NCBI RefSeq assembly: GCF_024600715.1
Contig: NZ_CP102332.1
Location: forward strand, 5,890,001-5,954,000
Direction: 5' to 3'
Origin: Streptomyces changanensis
GTDB lineage: Bacteria > Actinomycetota > Actinomycetes > Streptomycetales > Streptomycetaceae
DNA: 64,000 nucleotides
Both the position numbers and the translations under genes were made by a program. The notes under the pieces were generated by a model. It did no database searches and had not been told where the DNA came from. It saw only the letters and a list, made by a program, of their open reading frames with translations. Shown here one piece after another: positions 18,488 through 26,339 of this stretch. Every line of letters begins with the position of its first letter. Position 1 is the stretch's first letter.

Positions 18488-19356
18488 ATGACGGAGCCTC
18501 AGATACGAGACCTGTTCGATGAAAGACGGCGCGACTACAGAGACGAGAACTCCCGCGTCCTGTCCGCGTTTATATATGGCACCCCTCGGCCTCGTCCGGA
18601 AAGGTGCCACCGCCGGCGGTGCTGATTTCACACGGCACAGGTGGCTCGGCACGACAAATGGCATGGCTGGCCGAAACGCTGGCGGCGGCCGGGTTCCTCG
18701 CAGTCTCGGTGGAACACCACGGCAACAACTTCGTGGACGGCTATCTCCCGCAGGGCTTCGCCTTCGAATGGGAACGACCCCGAGATCTGTCGTTCGCCCT
18801 GGATGTGATCACTGCGGAGCAAGCGCTGGGCAGGGTCGGGGCAGCGGGGTTCTCGTCCGGCGGGTGCACCAGCGCAGCCCTCACGGGCGCACGGATCGAC
18901 AGCGGTGTGCTGCGGGCCGTACTGGACGGGCGCGCCCGGATGCCGGAGCTACCCGAGTTTCCCGGCTTGCTGGAAGCCCTCGGCACGTCGGTTCCCGGCG
19001 AGCAACTGACACAGGCGCTCGCGGAAGCAGGCCAGGATCACGGGGATCATCGGGTACGCGCCGCGTTCCTCATCTGCCCGGCGATCGGCGAGATGATCAC
19101 CGCGGAGAGCCTGGAGTGCGTCGACCGCCCGGTGGAGATCAGGTGGGGTGACGCCGATACCATCACGCCCCCGGAGGAGAACGCGCTGCGCTACCTCAAC
19201 CTCATCCCTGCCGCCGGCGGCCGTTCGGTCGGCACTGACGTGCAGCACCACCATTTCCTCGGCGGCAACCCGGAAGGCGCGGAGACCCGTCGCCGAGTGG
19301 CCTCCGAGGCGGTGGAGTTCTTCCGCGCGCACCTGTGTACCGGACAGGGGGAATAG
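18488..19356 (+). pseudogene. alpha/beta hydrolase, frameshifted in a TATATAT tract
   Basis: The N-terminal part (MTEPQIRDLFDERRRDY from ATG 18488, preceded by TAGGATC) and the main part (from about 18575, containing PPPAVLISHGTGGSARQM) lie in different frames. Removing one TA from TATATAT (18571-18577) joins them as a smooth reading (AFI-WHPSASSGKVPPP). The main part has the nucleophile elbow GFSSGG, an EHHGNN segment and a late His, typical of dienelactone/PAF-acetylhydrolase-like hydrolases. As it stands only a 250-residue product from GTG 18604, lacking strand 1, could be made. It may be a recent mutation, a phase-variable tract or a sequencing error. Confidence 0.75.
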
Positions 19357-19409
19357 AACCGGACATCCCGATCCGCAGGGTGCTGGACACAGTGGGCCTG
19401 ATAGCGGCG

Positions 19410-19740
19410 CTAGCTGTCGTCCGCGCTGAGAATCCGCGGCACCCGCACTCCCAGGCCGTCCAGGCTGCGCTGGGCGGACAGGAAGGGGGTGAGGCCGGTC
19501 GCGGGCGCGAACGGGTCAGTGCTGTCGGTCTGCCCGCATCCGGCCAGAAGCTCTCGTCTGTGGCCCAGATGTAGACGATCACGTTCGGGACGCGGGTTCC
19601 CTCGACATGGACCCGGTACACGCCCTTCTTGCTCCCTCCGGGGAGCCGGTCCACCGAGACCACACGGCACCCCGCTCCGAGCGCATGGCGCACCGGTACT
19701 GACAGCTCTTCGAGCTTCGCGAATCGCCGTATCCGCAGAA
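19410..19740 (-). pseudogene. remnant of phosphotransferase, paralogue of the 42238 gene
   Basis: On the minus strand RHALGAGCRVVSVDRLPGGS and KKGVYRVHVEG match the start of the intact 42238-43227 protein (REALGAG...MDRLRGGSKKGVYRVHVDG). The match continues in another frame as DPFAPATGLTPFLSAQRS and GLGVRVPRILSADDS before a TAG at about 19410. At least one frameshift lies near 19510, the start codon is not apparent, and about two thirds of the protein is missing. It is a dead duplicate. Confidence 0.75.
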
Positions 19741-20955
19741 CCTAGCGGGAACACACCGGGCACGCACCCGTTCCAGAAGCGGTGAAGACGGCGCGGACGG
19801 CTGGTCGAGGAGCTTGATGCACATGGTGGGCAATCGTCTGACCGTCGACACGCAGGGACCGTGGAGTCCGGGGCCACCGGGGAGGGATTCTCCGGCGAGC
19901 CTGATCACGTCATGTCACTCCAGGGCGCAGGTCGGTGAGGCAGGGATCGGTATCGCCCTCCTTCGGACGACGAGGCCTCTCATTCAAGGAGGGAGCTCAC
20001 CACGGGCCGCCCGGGCCGGGCAGCGCCAGTGGGGGAGGGGGCGAGGGCGGGCGTCCTGGGACCTCCCTCGTCGTCGGCCTTCTCCATCACGGCAATGACG
20101 ACGCGCCTCCGTGGGTCTGCCGGACCGGAGCGCACTCCATATGTCGTGTGACGGTGGGCAGGTCGACAGCCGCGGGGCCGTCCCGCGAGCCGGCCCCGAC
20201 ACTGCGGCGGCGCGTACGGCCTCTGGCCCCTTCTCGTGTGCATCGCCTATGTGACGTGCGTACCGCACCGGGTGCGCCCCACCTCCTAGAAATCGTTCCC
20301 GACCTGAGCAGCACGTGTCGGGGAGGCGTATGCGGCGACGACTCCGAGCGCTCCTTGTCATTGGGAACGGCTCTTGGGCTCACCGCTTGAGCAGTTTCGG
20401 CGGCCGCCCCCGGATCGGCCGGTTGCCACGTGCGCAATCTCGGGCGGCCGATCCGATGGGTGCTGCCGCGGTCGCCATGCCGAGGGCCGCCACGGGAACC
20501 GACATGCCGTGGGCACCGCGGTCCCCGGGTCCCGGCGGTCCGCAGGCTCAGGCGTAGAGAGGTGACTCCCGAGGCGAGGATCCTTGGTGAGGCCTCGGTA
20601 GGCGTCTCAGGTCTTCTCCGGTGTAGGGCGACCGCCCCGGGCCGAAGTTTTTGCACGTAGGCCGAGTCGACCGGGACGAATCAGGTGCCGGGAGGCAGAC
20701 CGGGGCGCGGCTTGTTCGCCCCGGTCGCTGCCGACTTCAGTGAGCGGCTGCCTACAGAGGGGGATCTCTTCGAAGGATTCTATGGGCAGTCGCCTATGGA
20801 TCCCAGGTCTTCCGAGGTCGTGACGCTCGATGGGAAGGAGCCTTGCTTCGGGATTGCGGGAAGCGCGCCCAGGTGACTCCACCCACTTCGCAATGTCGCA
20901 ACCCTGCGCATCAGTCACGATACGATTACTCAGTCCTGTCGGGCAATTACGAAAC
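19741..20955. other. long stretch without a supportable gene
   Basis: About 1.2 kb in which every open frame looks like a shadow: Arg/Pro-rich composition, no family motif and no RBS-start pairing. The stretch is likely degraded DNA between the two carbohydrate loci. The last 150 bp are less GC-rich and probably contain the promoter of the next operon. Confidence 0.6.
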
Positions 20956-20975
20956 GAACGCGAGATATTGCGTTC
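20956..20975. promoter_or_regulatory. candidate operator for the second importer operon
   Basis: GAACGC (20956-20961) and GCGTTC (20970-20975) form perfect 6-bp arms around the 8-bp AT-rich spacer GAGATATT, about 105 bp before the binding-protein start. It lies in the only AT-rich patch upstream. No regulator gene adjoins it, so the cognate protein would be encoded elsewhere. Confidence 0.4.
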
Positions 20976-21080
20976 ACTTGTTGGTGGTGATTGAGTGTGC
21001 CGCACCCCGCGATGCCAACGGCGCTGGGGTGCCCTCACGTTCACGTACCGCTCCTCGCTCATGCCCGAAGGGGTCCACTC

Positions 21081-22499
21081 ATGAGAAGTGCCCGGTTCCG
21101 CCGCAGTCGTCGTGCCGCCGCGATCACCCTCGTCTCCGCACTGTCGCTGACCGCGCTCGCCGCCTGCGGCACGAGCAGCAGCAACGACAACAGCAGCGAT
21201 GGAACCCAGCAAAACGGTTCCTCGGATCCCACGCTGCCGCTGGACCCGAAGACCAAGGTGACGCTCACGATCGACTGCATGCCGCCCACGGCGAAGGCGG
21301 CCGAGCTCAAGGAGTGGAAGGAGGACGTCGCCGAGTTCAACAAGACGTACCCGAACATCACCATCGAGGGACGCTCCACGCCCGGCCAGTGCCTGGAGCC
21401 GCCGCGCTTCACCGCGATGCTCAAGGCCAAGTCGCAGCCGGACGTCTTCTACACCTACTTCACCGACCTGCCGCAGGTCCTGGACAACGACGGCGCCGCC
21501 GACATCACCGACTACGTCCACCCGAAGTCGGTCCCGCTGCTCAAGGACATCGACCCGAACGTCCTCAACTCCCTCAAGCACGACGGCAAGCTCTACGGCC
21601 TGCCCACCAGCAACTACACGATGGGCCTGCTGATCAACCGCAAGCTCTTCAAGGACGCCGGCCTGAATCCGGACGCCCCGCCGCGCACCTGGGAGGAAGT
21701 CCGCGCCGCCGCCAAGAAGATCGCCGGCCTCGGCAAGGGCATAGCCGGCTTCGGCGAGTACAGCGCCGGAAACACCGGCGGCTGGCACTTCACCGCGCAG
21801 ATGTACAGCCTCGGCGGCGACATCGTGGACGCGTCCGGCACGAAGGCCGCGTTCAACAACGAGCTCGGCAAGCAGGTCGCGAAGAACCTCCACGCCATGA
21901 GGTGGGAGGACGACAGCATGGGTAAGACCCAGCTGCTGAAGTGGGGCGACCTGCAGAAGCAGATCGCCACCGACAAGCTCGGCATGTTCCTCGCCGCCCC
22001 CGACGACATCGCGTACATGGTCCAGCAGTTGGGCGCGAAGTACGAGAACTTCGGCATGGGCCCGATCCCCGGCGGCAAGAACACGCTGGCCGGCGGCAAC
22101 AACTACATGATCAAGAAGGGCATCTCGCCCGACAAGATCAAGGCCGCGATCGCCTGGCTCAACTTCAAGAACCTCACCGTCGGCAAGGGTCAGTTCGACT
22201 GGGCCCGCACCAAGGCCGACGGCCTGCCGGTCGGTATCCCGCAGCCGAACTTCTGGCTGAACGACTCCAAGACGAAGGACGACGCCGCCCGCGTGGAGCA
22301 CGCCACCATGCCGGTCGAGAACTTCAAGGCGTTCATGGACAACCCCGTCGCGGGCAAGGCCGAGCCGCCGAAGGCCCAGGAGGTCTACAAGGTACTGGAC
22401 AACGTGATGTCCGGCATTCTCACCAACAAGAACGCCGACATCGACAAGCTCCTGGCCACCGCCGAGGCACAGGTCAACCAGGTCCTCGCCAACCAGTGA
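21081..22499 (+). CDS. sugar ABC transporter substrate-binding lipoprotein
   Basis: This 472-residue family 1 binding protein has a lipoprotein signal peptide with the lipobox LAAC (lipidated Cys29) and an Asn/Ser-rich linker. The mature domain begins KVTLTIDCMPPTAK. I chose ATG 21081 because it begins the signal peptide (MRSARFRRSRRAAAITL). It leads an operon with two permeases, a GH13 alpha-glucosidase and a secreted beta-helix enzyme, so its ligand is probably an alpha-gluco-oligosaccharide. Two strong hairpins directly follow the gene and could raise its transcript level relative to the permeases, as is common for binding proteins. Confidence 0.92.
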   Translation: MRSARFRRSRRAAAITLVSALSLTALAACGTSSSNDNSSDGTQQNGSSDPTLPLDPKTKVTLTIDCMPPTAKAAELKEWKEDVAEFNKTYPNITIEGRSTPGQCLEPPRFTAMLKAKSQPDVFYTYFTDLPQVLDNDGAADITDYVHPKSVPLLKDIDPNVLNSLKHDGKLYGLPTSNYTMGLLINRKLFKDAGLNPDAPPRTWEEVRAAAKKIAGLGKGIAGFGEYSAGNTGGWHFTAQMYSLGGDIVDASGTKAAFNNELGKQVAKNLHAMRWEDDSMGKTQLLKWGDLQKQIATDKLGMFLAAPDDIAYMVQQLGAKYENFGMGPIPGGKNTLAGGNNYMIKKGISPDKIKAAIAWLNFKNLTVGKGQFDWARTKADGLPVGIPQPNFWLNDSKTKDDAARVEHATMPVENFKAFMDNPVAGKAEPPKAQEVYKVLDNVMSGILTNKNADIDKLLATAEAQVNQVLANQ

Positions 22500-22510
22500 C
22501 CGGCCGGGTA

Positions 22511-22534
22511 CGGGGCGGGCGTCCGCCCGCCCCG
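22511..22534 (+). terminator. intercistronic hairpin 1
   Basis: CGGGGCGGGCG and CGCCCGCCCCG form a perfect 11-bp stem with a 2-nt gap, 11 bp after the binding-protein stop. It is likely an attenuator or mRNA-stabilising structure rather than a full stop, because the permease genes follow. Confidence 0.6.
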
Positions 22535-22543
22535 GCCCAGAGC

Positions 22544-22570
22544 GGCGGGCCGGGCCGACTCCGGCCCGCC
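22544..22570 (+). terminator. intercistronic hairpin 2
   Basis: GGCGGGCCGG and CCGGCCCGCC form a perfect 10-bp stem over a 7-nt loop, right after hairpin 1. Confidence 0.55.
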
Positions 22571-22629
22571 CCACTCCACCAGCCCGCCCGATCGGGCCCA
22601 GAACCGGCAGACAGTACCAAGGAGCGACG

Positions 22630-23589
22630 ATGTCGGCCCCCAGCCTGACCCCGAGCAAGGCGGATCCCGTCCGCCCCGCCCCGCCGCGTGAGAGGAAGCG
22701 CGCGCCCGCCTCGGGCGGTTTCACCCGTGCCCTGCGGCGCAATTTCACCGCTCACGGCTTCCTCATCGGCGCGGTCCTCTGCTTCGGCGTCTTCTCCTGG
22801 TACCCGATGGTCCGGGAGTTCTTCCTCGCCTTCCAGAAGACCGAAGGCGGCCGTACGACCTGGGTGGGTCTCGACAACCTGATCACGGTCGTCAACGACC
22901 CGGCCTTCTGGCAGGCCTGGGGCAACACCGCCCTGTTCACCGTCCTCGCGCTCGTCTTCGGCTTCGTAGTGCCCTTCCTCATCGCGGTCGTCATCAACGA
23001 GTTCCACCACGGGCAGGGCTACCTCCGCCTGCTCGTCTACCTGCCGGTGATGCTGCCGCCGGTCGCTTCGGTCCTGCTCTTCAAGTACCTGTACGACCCC
23101 GGCTACGGCCTCCTCAACGAGCTGTTCACCTCGATCGGCCTGCCCGAGCAGCAGTGGCTTCAGGACCCGGACATCTCGATGGTCGCGGTCGTCATCGCCT
23201 CGACCTGGATGAACATGGGCGGCGCCACCCTGATCTACCTCGCCTCGCTCCAGTCCATCCCCGGCGAGCTGTACGAGGCCGCCGAGTTGGACGGTGCCGG
23301 TCTGCTGCGCAAGATCTGGCACGTCACCATCCCGCAGACCCGCCTCATCCTGTCGCTGATGGCGCTCATGCAGGTCATCGCCACGATGCAGGTCTTCGTA
23401 GAGCCGTTCCTGCTCACCGGCGGCGCGGGACCCGAGGGCTCGACGACCACGGTCGTCTACCTCATCTACCAGTACGCCTTCAACTTCAACAACTACGGTG
23501 CCGCGGCGGCGCTCGGCCTGCTCCTGCTCGTACTCCTGGCCGGCTTCTCGGCGGTGTACGTCAAGCTCAGCCGCGCCGAGGACGAGTAG
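22630..23589 (+). CDS. sugar ABC transporter permease (MalF-like)
   Basis: This 319-residue permease has about six spans (first near residues 38-58) and the EAA loop LYEAAELDGAGLLRKIWHVT (around residue 215). The RBS AAGGAG is 5 bp upstream. It forms the channel with the next gene product; both lack a partner ATPase in this operon. Confidence 0.92.
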   Translation: MSAPSLTPSKADPVRPAPPRERKRAPASGGFTRALRRNFTAHGFLIGAVLCFGVFSWYPMVREFFLAFQKTEGGRTTWVGLDNLITVVNDPAFWQAWGNTALFTVLALVFGFVVPFLIAVVINEFHHGQGYLRLLVYLPVMLPPVASVLLFKYLYDPGYGLLNELFTSIGLPEQQWLQDPDISMVAVVIASTWMNMGGATLIYLASLQSIPGELYEAAELDGAGLLRKIWHVTIPQTRLILSLMALMQVIATMQVFVEPFLLTGGAGPEGSTTTVVYLIYQYAFNFNNYGAAAALGLLLLVLLAGFSAVYVKLSRAEDE

Positions 23590-23604
23590 GACCGGAGACC
23601 AGCC

Positions 23605-24480
23605 ATGTCCACACGTACACTCATCTCACCGGCCGTCCTCGCCAGGCCCCGCGGCAAGGCCCTCTACTGGACCGTCTTCGCCGCCGTCACCCTACTGTTC
23701 ACCCTGGTCTTCCTCGGCCCTCTGTACTGGCTCGTCTCCAGCGGGTTCAAGGACGCCCAGGAGGTCATCCAAACCCCGCCGACCCTGGTTCCCGGCACCT
23801 TCGAGCCGGAGAACTACACCCGGGCCTGGGAGGTCATGGACCTCGCCACCCTCCTCTTCAACACCCTGTACTACGCCTTCGGCGCCCTCGCCTTCCAACT
23901 GGTCTTCGACGTGGCGGCCGCCTACTCGCTGTCGAAGCTGCGGCCCGTCTTCGGCAAGGCGATCCTCGGCATGATGCTGGCCACGCTGATGATCCCGGCG
24001 ACCGTGCTCGTCGTGCCGCAGTACCTGACGGTGCTCGACGTGCCGGTCATCGAGCGCAACCTGCTCAACACCCCGTGGGCGATCTGGCTGCCAGCCGTCA
24101 CCAACGCCTTCAACATCTTCCTGCTGAAGCGGTTCTTCGACTCCATCCCGAAGGAGCTGCTCGACGCAGCCTCGATGGACGGGGCCTCGCCCACGCGGGT
24201 CCTGTGGTCGATTGTCCTGCCGATCTCCCGGCCGATCCTCGGGGTGGTCTCGATCTTCGCGGTCGTGGGGGTGTGGAAGGACTTCCTCTGGCCGATGCTC
24301 ACCCTGCCCGACCCGTCGAAGCAGACCCTCAACGTCGGCATCTACTCGCTGTCCAACGGAGTCCCGGTCAATGTGCTGATCGCCGCCCTGACCATCGCCT
24401 CCGTTCCCACGCTGCTGATCTTCCTGGTCTTCCAGCGCAACATCATGAGCGGCCTGACCGCCGGCGGCCTCAAGGGCTGA
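23605..24480 (+). CDS. sugar ABC transporter permease (MalG-like)
   Basis: This 291-residue permease has about six spans, the EAA motif KELLDAASMDGASPTRVLWS (around residue 190) and the C-terminal RNIMSGLTAGGLKG typical of MalG-like subunits. It starts 15 bp after the MalF-like gene and belongs to the same transcript. Confidence 0.92.
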   Translation: MSTRTLISPAVLARPRGKALYWTVFAAVTLLFTLVFLGPLYWLVSSGFKDAQEVIQTPPTLVPGTFEPENYTRAWEVMDLATLLFNTLYYAFGALAFQLVFDVAAAYSLSKLRPVFGKAILGMMLATLMIPATVLVVPQYLTVLDVPVIERNLLNTPWAIWLPAVTNAFNIFLLKRFFDSIPKELLDAASMDGASPTRVLWSIVLPISRPILGVVSIFAVVGVWKDFLWPMLTLPDPSKQTLNVGIYSLSNGVPVNVLIAALTIASVPTLLIFLVFQRNIMSGLTAGGLKG

Positions 24481-24515
24481 CCGAGCCCTTCGGCCCTCCC
24501 TTCCGCACCCCAGAA

Positions 24516-24568
24516 CTTCGTCGTCGGCCCGCCTTCCCGTGCCCCGCCGCACCGGGCCGACGACGAAG
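24516..24568 (+). terminator. intercistronic hairpin before alpha-glucosidase gene
   Basis: CTTCGTCGTCGGCCC (24516-24530) pairs perfectly with GGGCCGACGACGAAG (24554-24568). It may partly terminate the transporter message before the hydrolase genes. Confidence 0.6.
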
Positions 24569-24597
24569 CACCCCGACCTGCCCGAAAGGACCCCCAC

Positions 24598-26205
24598 GTG
24601 GCAGCCCCTGACACCCCCCGCACCGACGACTGGTGGCGCGACGCCGTCATCTACCAGGTGTACCCGCGCAGCTTCGCCGACGGCGACGGCGACGGCACCG
24701 GTGACCTCGCGGGCGTCCGGGCGAGACTGCCCTATCTCGCCGAACTCGGTGTCGACGCCGTCTGGTTCACCCCCTGGTACGCCTCCCCGATGGTCGACGG
24801 CGGCTACGACGTCGCCGACTACCGCGCCATCGACCCGGCCTTCGGTACCCTCGAGGAGGCCGAGAAGCTCATCGCCGAAGCGGCCGAACTGGGCCTGCGC
24901 GTCATCGTCGACATCGTCCCCAACCACGTCTCCGACCAGCACGCCTGGTTCCGGGCCGCGCTCGCCGCGGGACCCGGAAGCCCCGAACGCGCCCGCTTCC
25001 ACTTCCGGCCCGGACGCGGCGAGCACGGCGAACTCCCGCCCAACGACTGGCCGTCCCAGTTCTCCGGGAACACCTGGACCCGCGTCCCCGACGGCGAGTG
25101 GTACCTCCACCTCTTCACCCCCGAACAGCCCGACCTCAACTGGTCCCACCCCGACGTCCGCCGGGAACACGAGGACGTGCTCCGCTTCTGGTTCGAGCGG
25201 GGCGTCGCCGGCGTACGGATCGACTCCGCCGCCCTCCTCACCAAGGACCCTGGGCTGCGCGACTTCGTCGAGGGCGTCGACCCGCACCCGTACATCGACC
25301 AGGACGAGATCCACGACATCTACCGCTCCTGGCGGGCCATCGCCGACGAGTACGGCGGCGTCTTCGTCGGCGAGGTCTGGCTCCCCGACGCCGAACGCTT
25401 CGCCCGCTACCTCCGCCCCGACGAACTCCACACCGCCTTCAACTTCAACTTCCTCGCCTGCCCCTGGGAGCCCGACCGGCTGCGCTCCGTCATCGACGCC
25501 ACCCTCGCCGAGCACGCCCCCGTCAAGGCCCCCGCCACCTGGGTGCTGTGCAACCACGACGTGACCCGCACCGCCACCCGCTACGGCCGCGAGGACACTG
25601 GCTTCGACTTCGCCAAGAAGCGCTTCGGCACCCCCACCGACCTGGAGCTCGGCACCCGCCGCGCCCGCGCGGCCGCCCTCCTCACCCTCGCTCTGCCCGG
25701 CTCCGTCTACCTCTACCAGGGCGAGGAACTGGGCCTTCCCGAGGCCGACATCCCGCTGGACCGCATCCAGGACCCCATGCACTTCCGCTCCGGCGGCACC
25801 GACCCCGGCCGCGACGGCTGCCGCGTCCCCCTCCCCTGGGAGGCCGACGCCCCCTCGTACGGCTTCGGCTCCGGTGGTACGGAGCCCTGGCTACCGCAGC
25901 CCGCCGACTGGGCCCGCTACGCAGTCGACTGCCAGGCCGCCGACCCCGGCTCCATGCTGACGCTCTACCGCACCGCCCTGGAGCTGCGCCGCACGGAGGT
26001 CGGACTTGGAGACGGACCCATGGGATGGCTGCCATCGCCCGAGGGTGTGCTGAGTTTCGCCCGCGCGGAGAACCTTCTCTGCGTCGTCAACCTTGCCGGC
26101 CACGCCGTACCCCTTCCGCCGCACACCGATGTCCTGCTCGCCAGCGACGAGCTGCCGGCGGACGGCACCCTCCCCCCGGACACCGCCGTCTGGCTGCGTA
26201 CCTGA
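24598..26205 (+). CDS. GH13 alpha-glucosidase (oligo-1,6-glucosidase/AglA type)
   Basis: This 535-residue cytoplasmic enzyme cleaves terminal alpha-linked glucose. GH13 signatures are all present: QVYPRSFADGDGDGTGDL, DIVPNHVSDQHAWF (region I), GVRIDSAALL (region II, nucleophile Asp209), FVGEVWLPD (region III, acid/base Glu259) and VLCNHDVTR (region IV, Asp321). The QVYPRSF start places it with GH13 subfamilies of alpha-glucosidases and trehalose-6-phosphate-hydrolase-like enzymes. No signal peptide. It starts at GTG 24598 with GAAAGGA upstream. It would hydrolyse the oligosaccharides brought in by the preceding importer. Confidence 0.92.
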   Translation: MAAPDTPRTDDWWRDAVIYQVYPRSFADGDGDGTGDLAGVRARLPYLAELGVDAVWFTPWYASPMVDGGYDVADYRAIDPAFGTLEEAEKLIAEAAELGLRVIVDIVPNHVSDQHAWFRAALAAGPGSPERARFHFRPGRGEHGELPPNDWPSQFSGNTWTRVPDGEWYLHLFTPEQPDLNWSHPDVRREHEDVLRFWFERGVAGVRIDSAALLTKDPGLRDFVEGVDPHPYIDQDEIHDIYRSWRAIADEYGGVFVGEVWLPDAERFARYLRPDELHTAFNFNFLACPWEPDRLRSVIDATLAEHAPVKAPATWVLCNHDVTRTATRYGREDTGFDFAKKRFGTPTDLELGTRRARAAALLTLALPGSVYLYQGEELGLPEADIPLDRIQDPMHFRSGGTDPGRDGCRVPLPWEADAPSYGFGSGGTEPWLPQPADWARYAVDCQAADPGSMLTLYRTALELRRTEVGLGDGPMGWLPSPEGVLSFARAENLLCVVNLAGHAVPLPPHTDVLLASDELPADGTLPPDTAVWLRT

Positions 26206-26227
26206 CCACGCCGCGTCCGGCGGGATG

Positions 26228-26267
26228 CCCGGTGTGCCAACCCCTCGCGAGGAGTCAGCACACCGGG
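26228..26267 (+). terminator. intercistronic hairpin after alpha-glucosidase gene
   Basis: CCCGGTGTGC (26228-26237) pairs with GCACACCGGG (26258-26267); the loop itself contains the palindrome CTCGCGAG. It separates the cytoplasmic enzyme gene from the secreted one. Confidence 0.55.
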
Positions 26268-26339
26268 TCTGCTGTTCCCACGGCCCGGGCCGCACGCCCG
26301 GGCGATGTCCGCATCACCTCTGACGGAAGTGAGCCCGAT

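Noticed and set aside
19930..19990. GEAGIGIALLR, reminiscent of a LanC-like cyclase motif
   Set aside because: No further LanC zinc motifs or repeats around it, and the frame is closed nearby; judged chance similarity.
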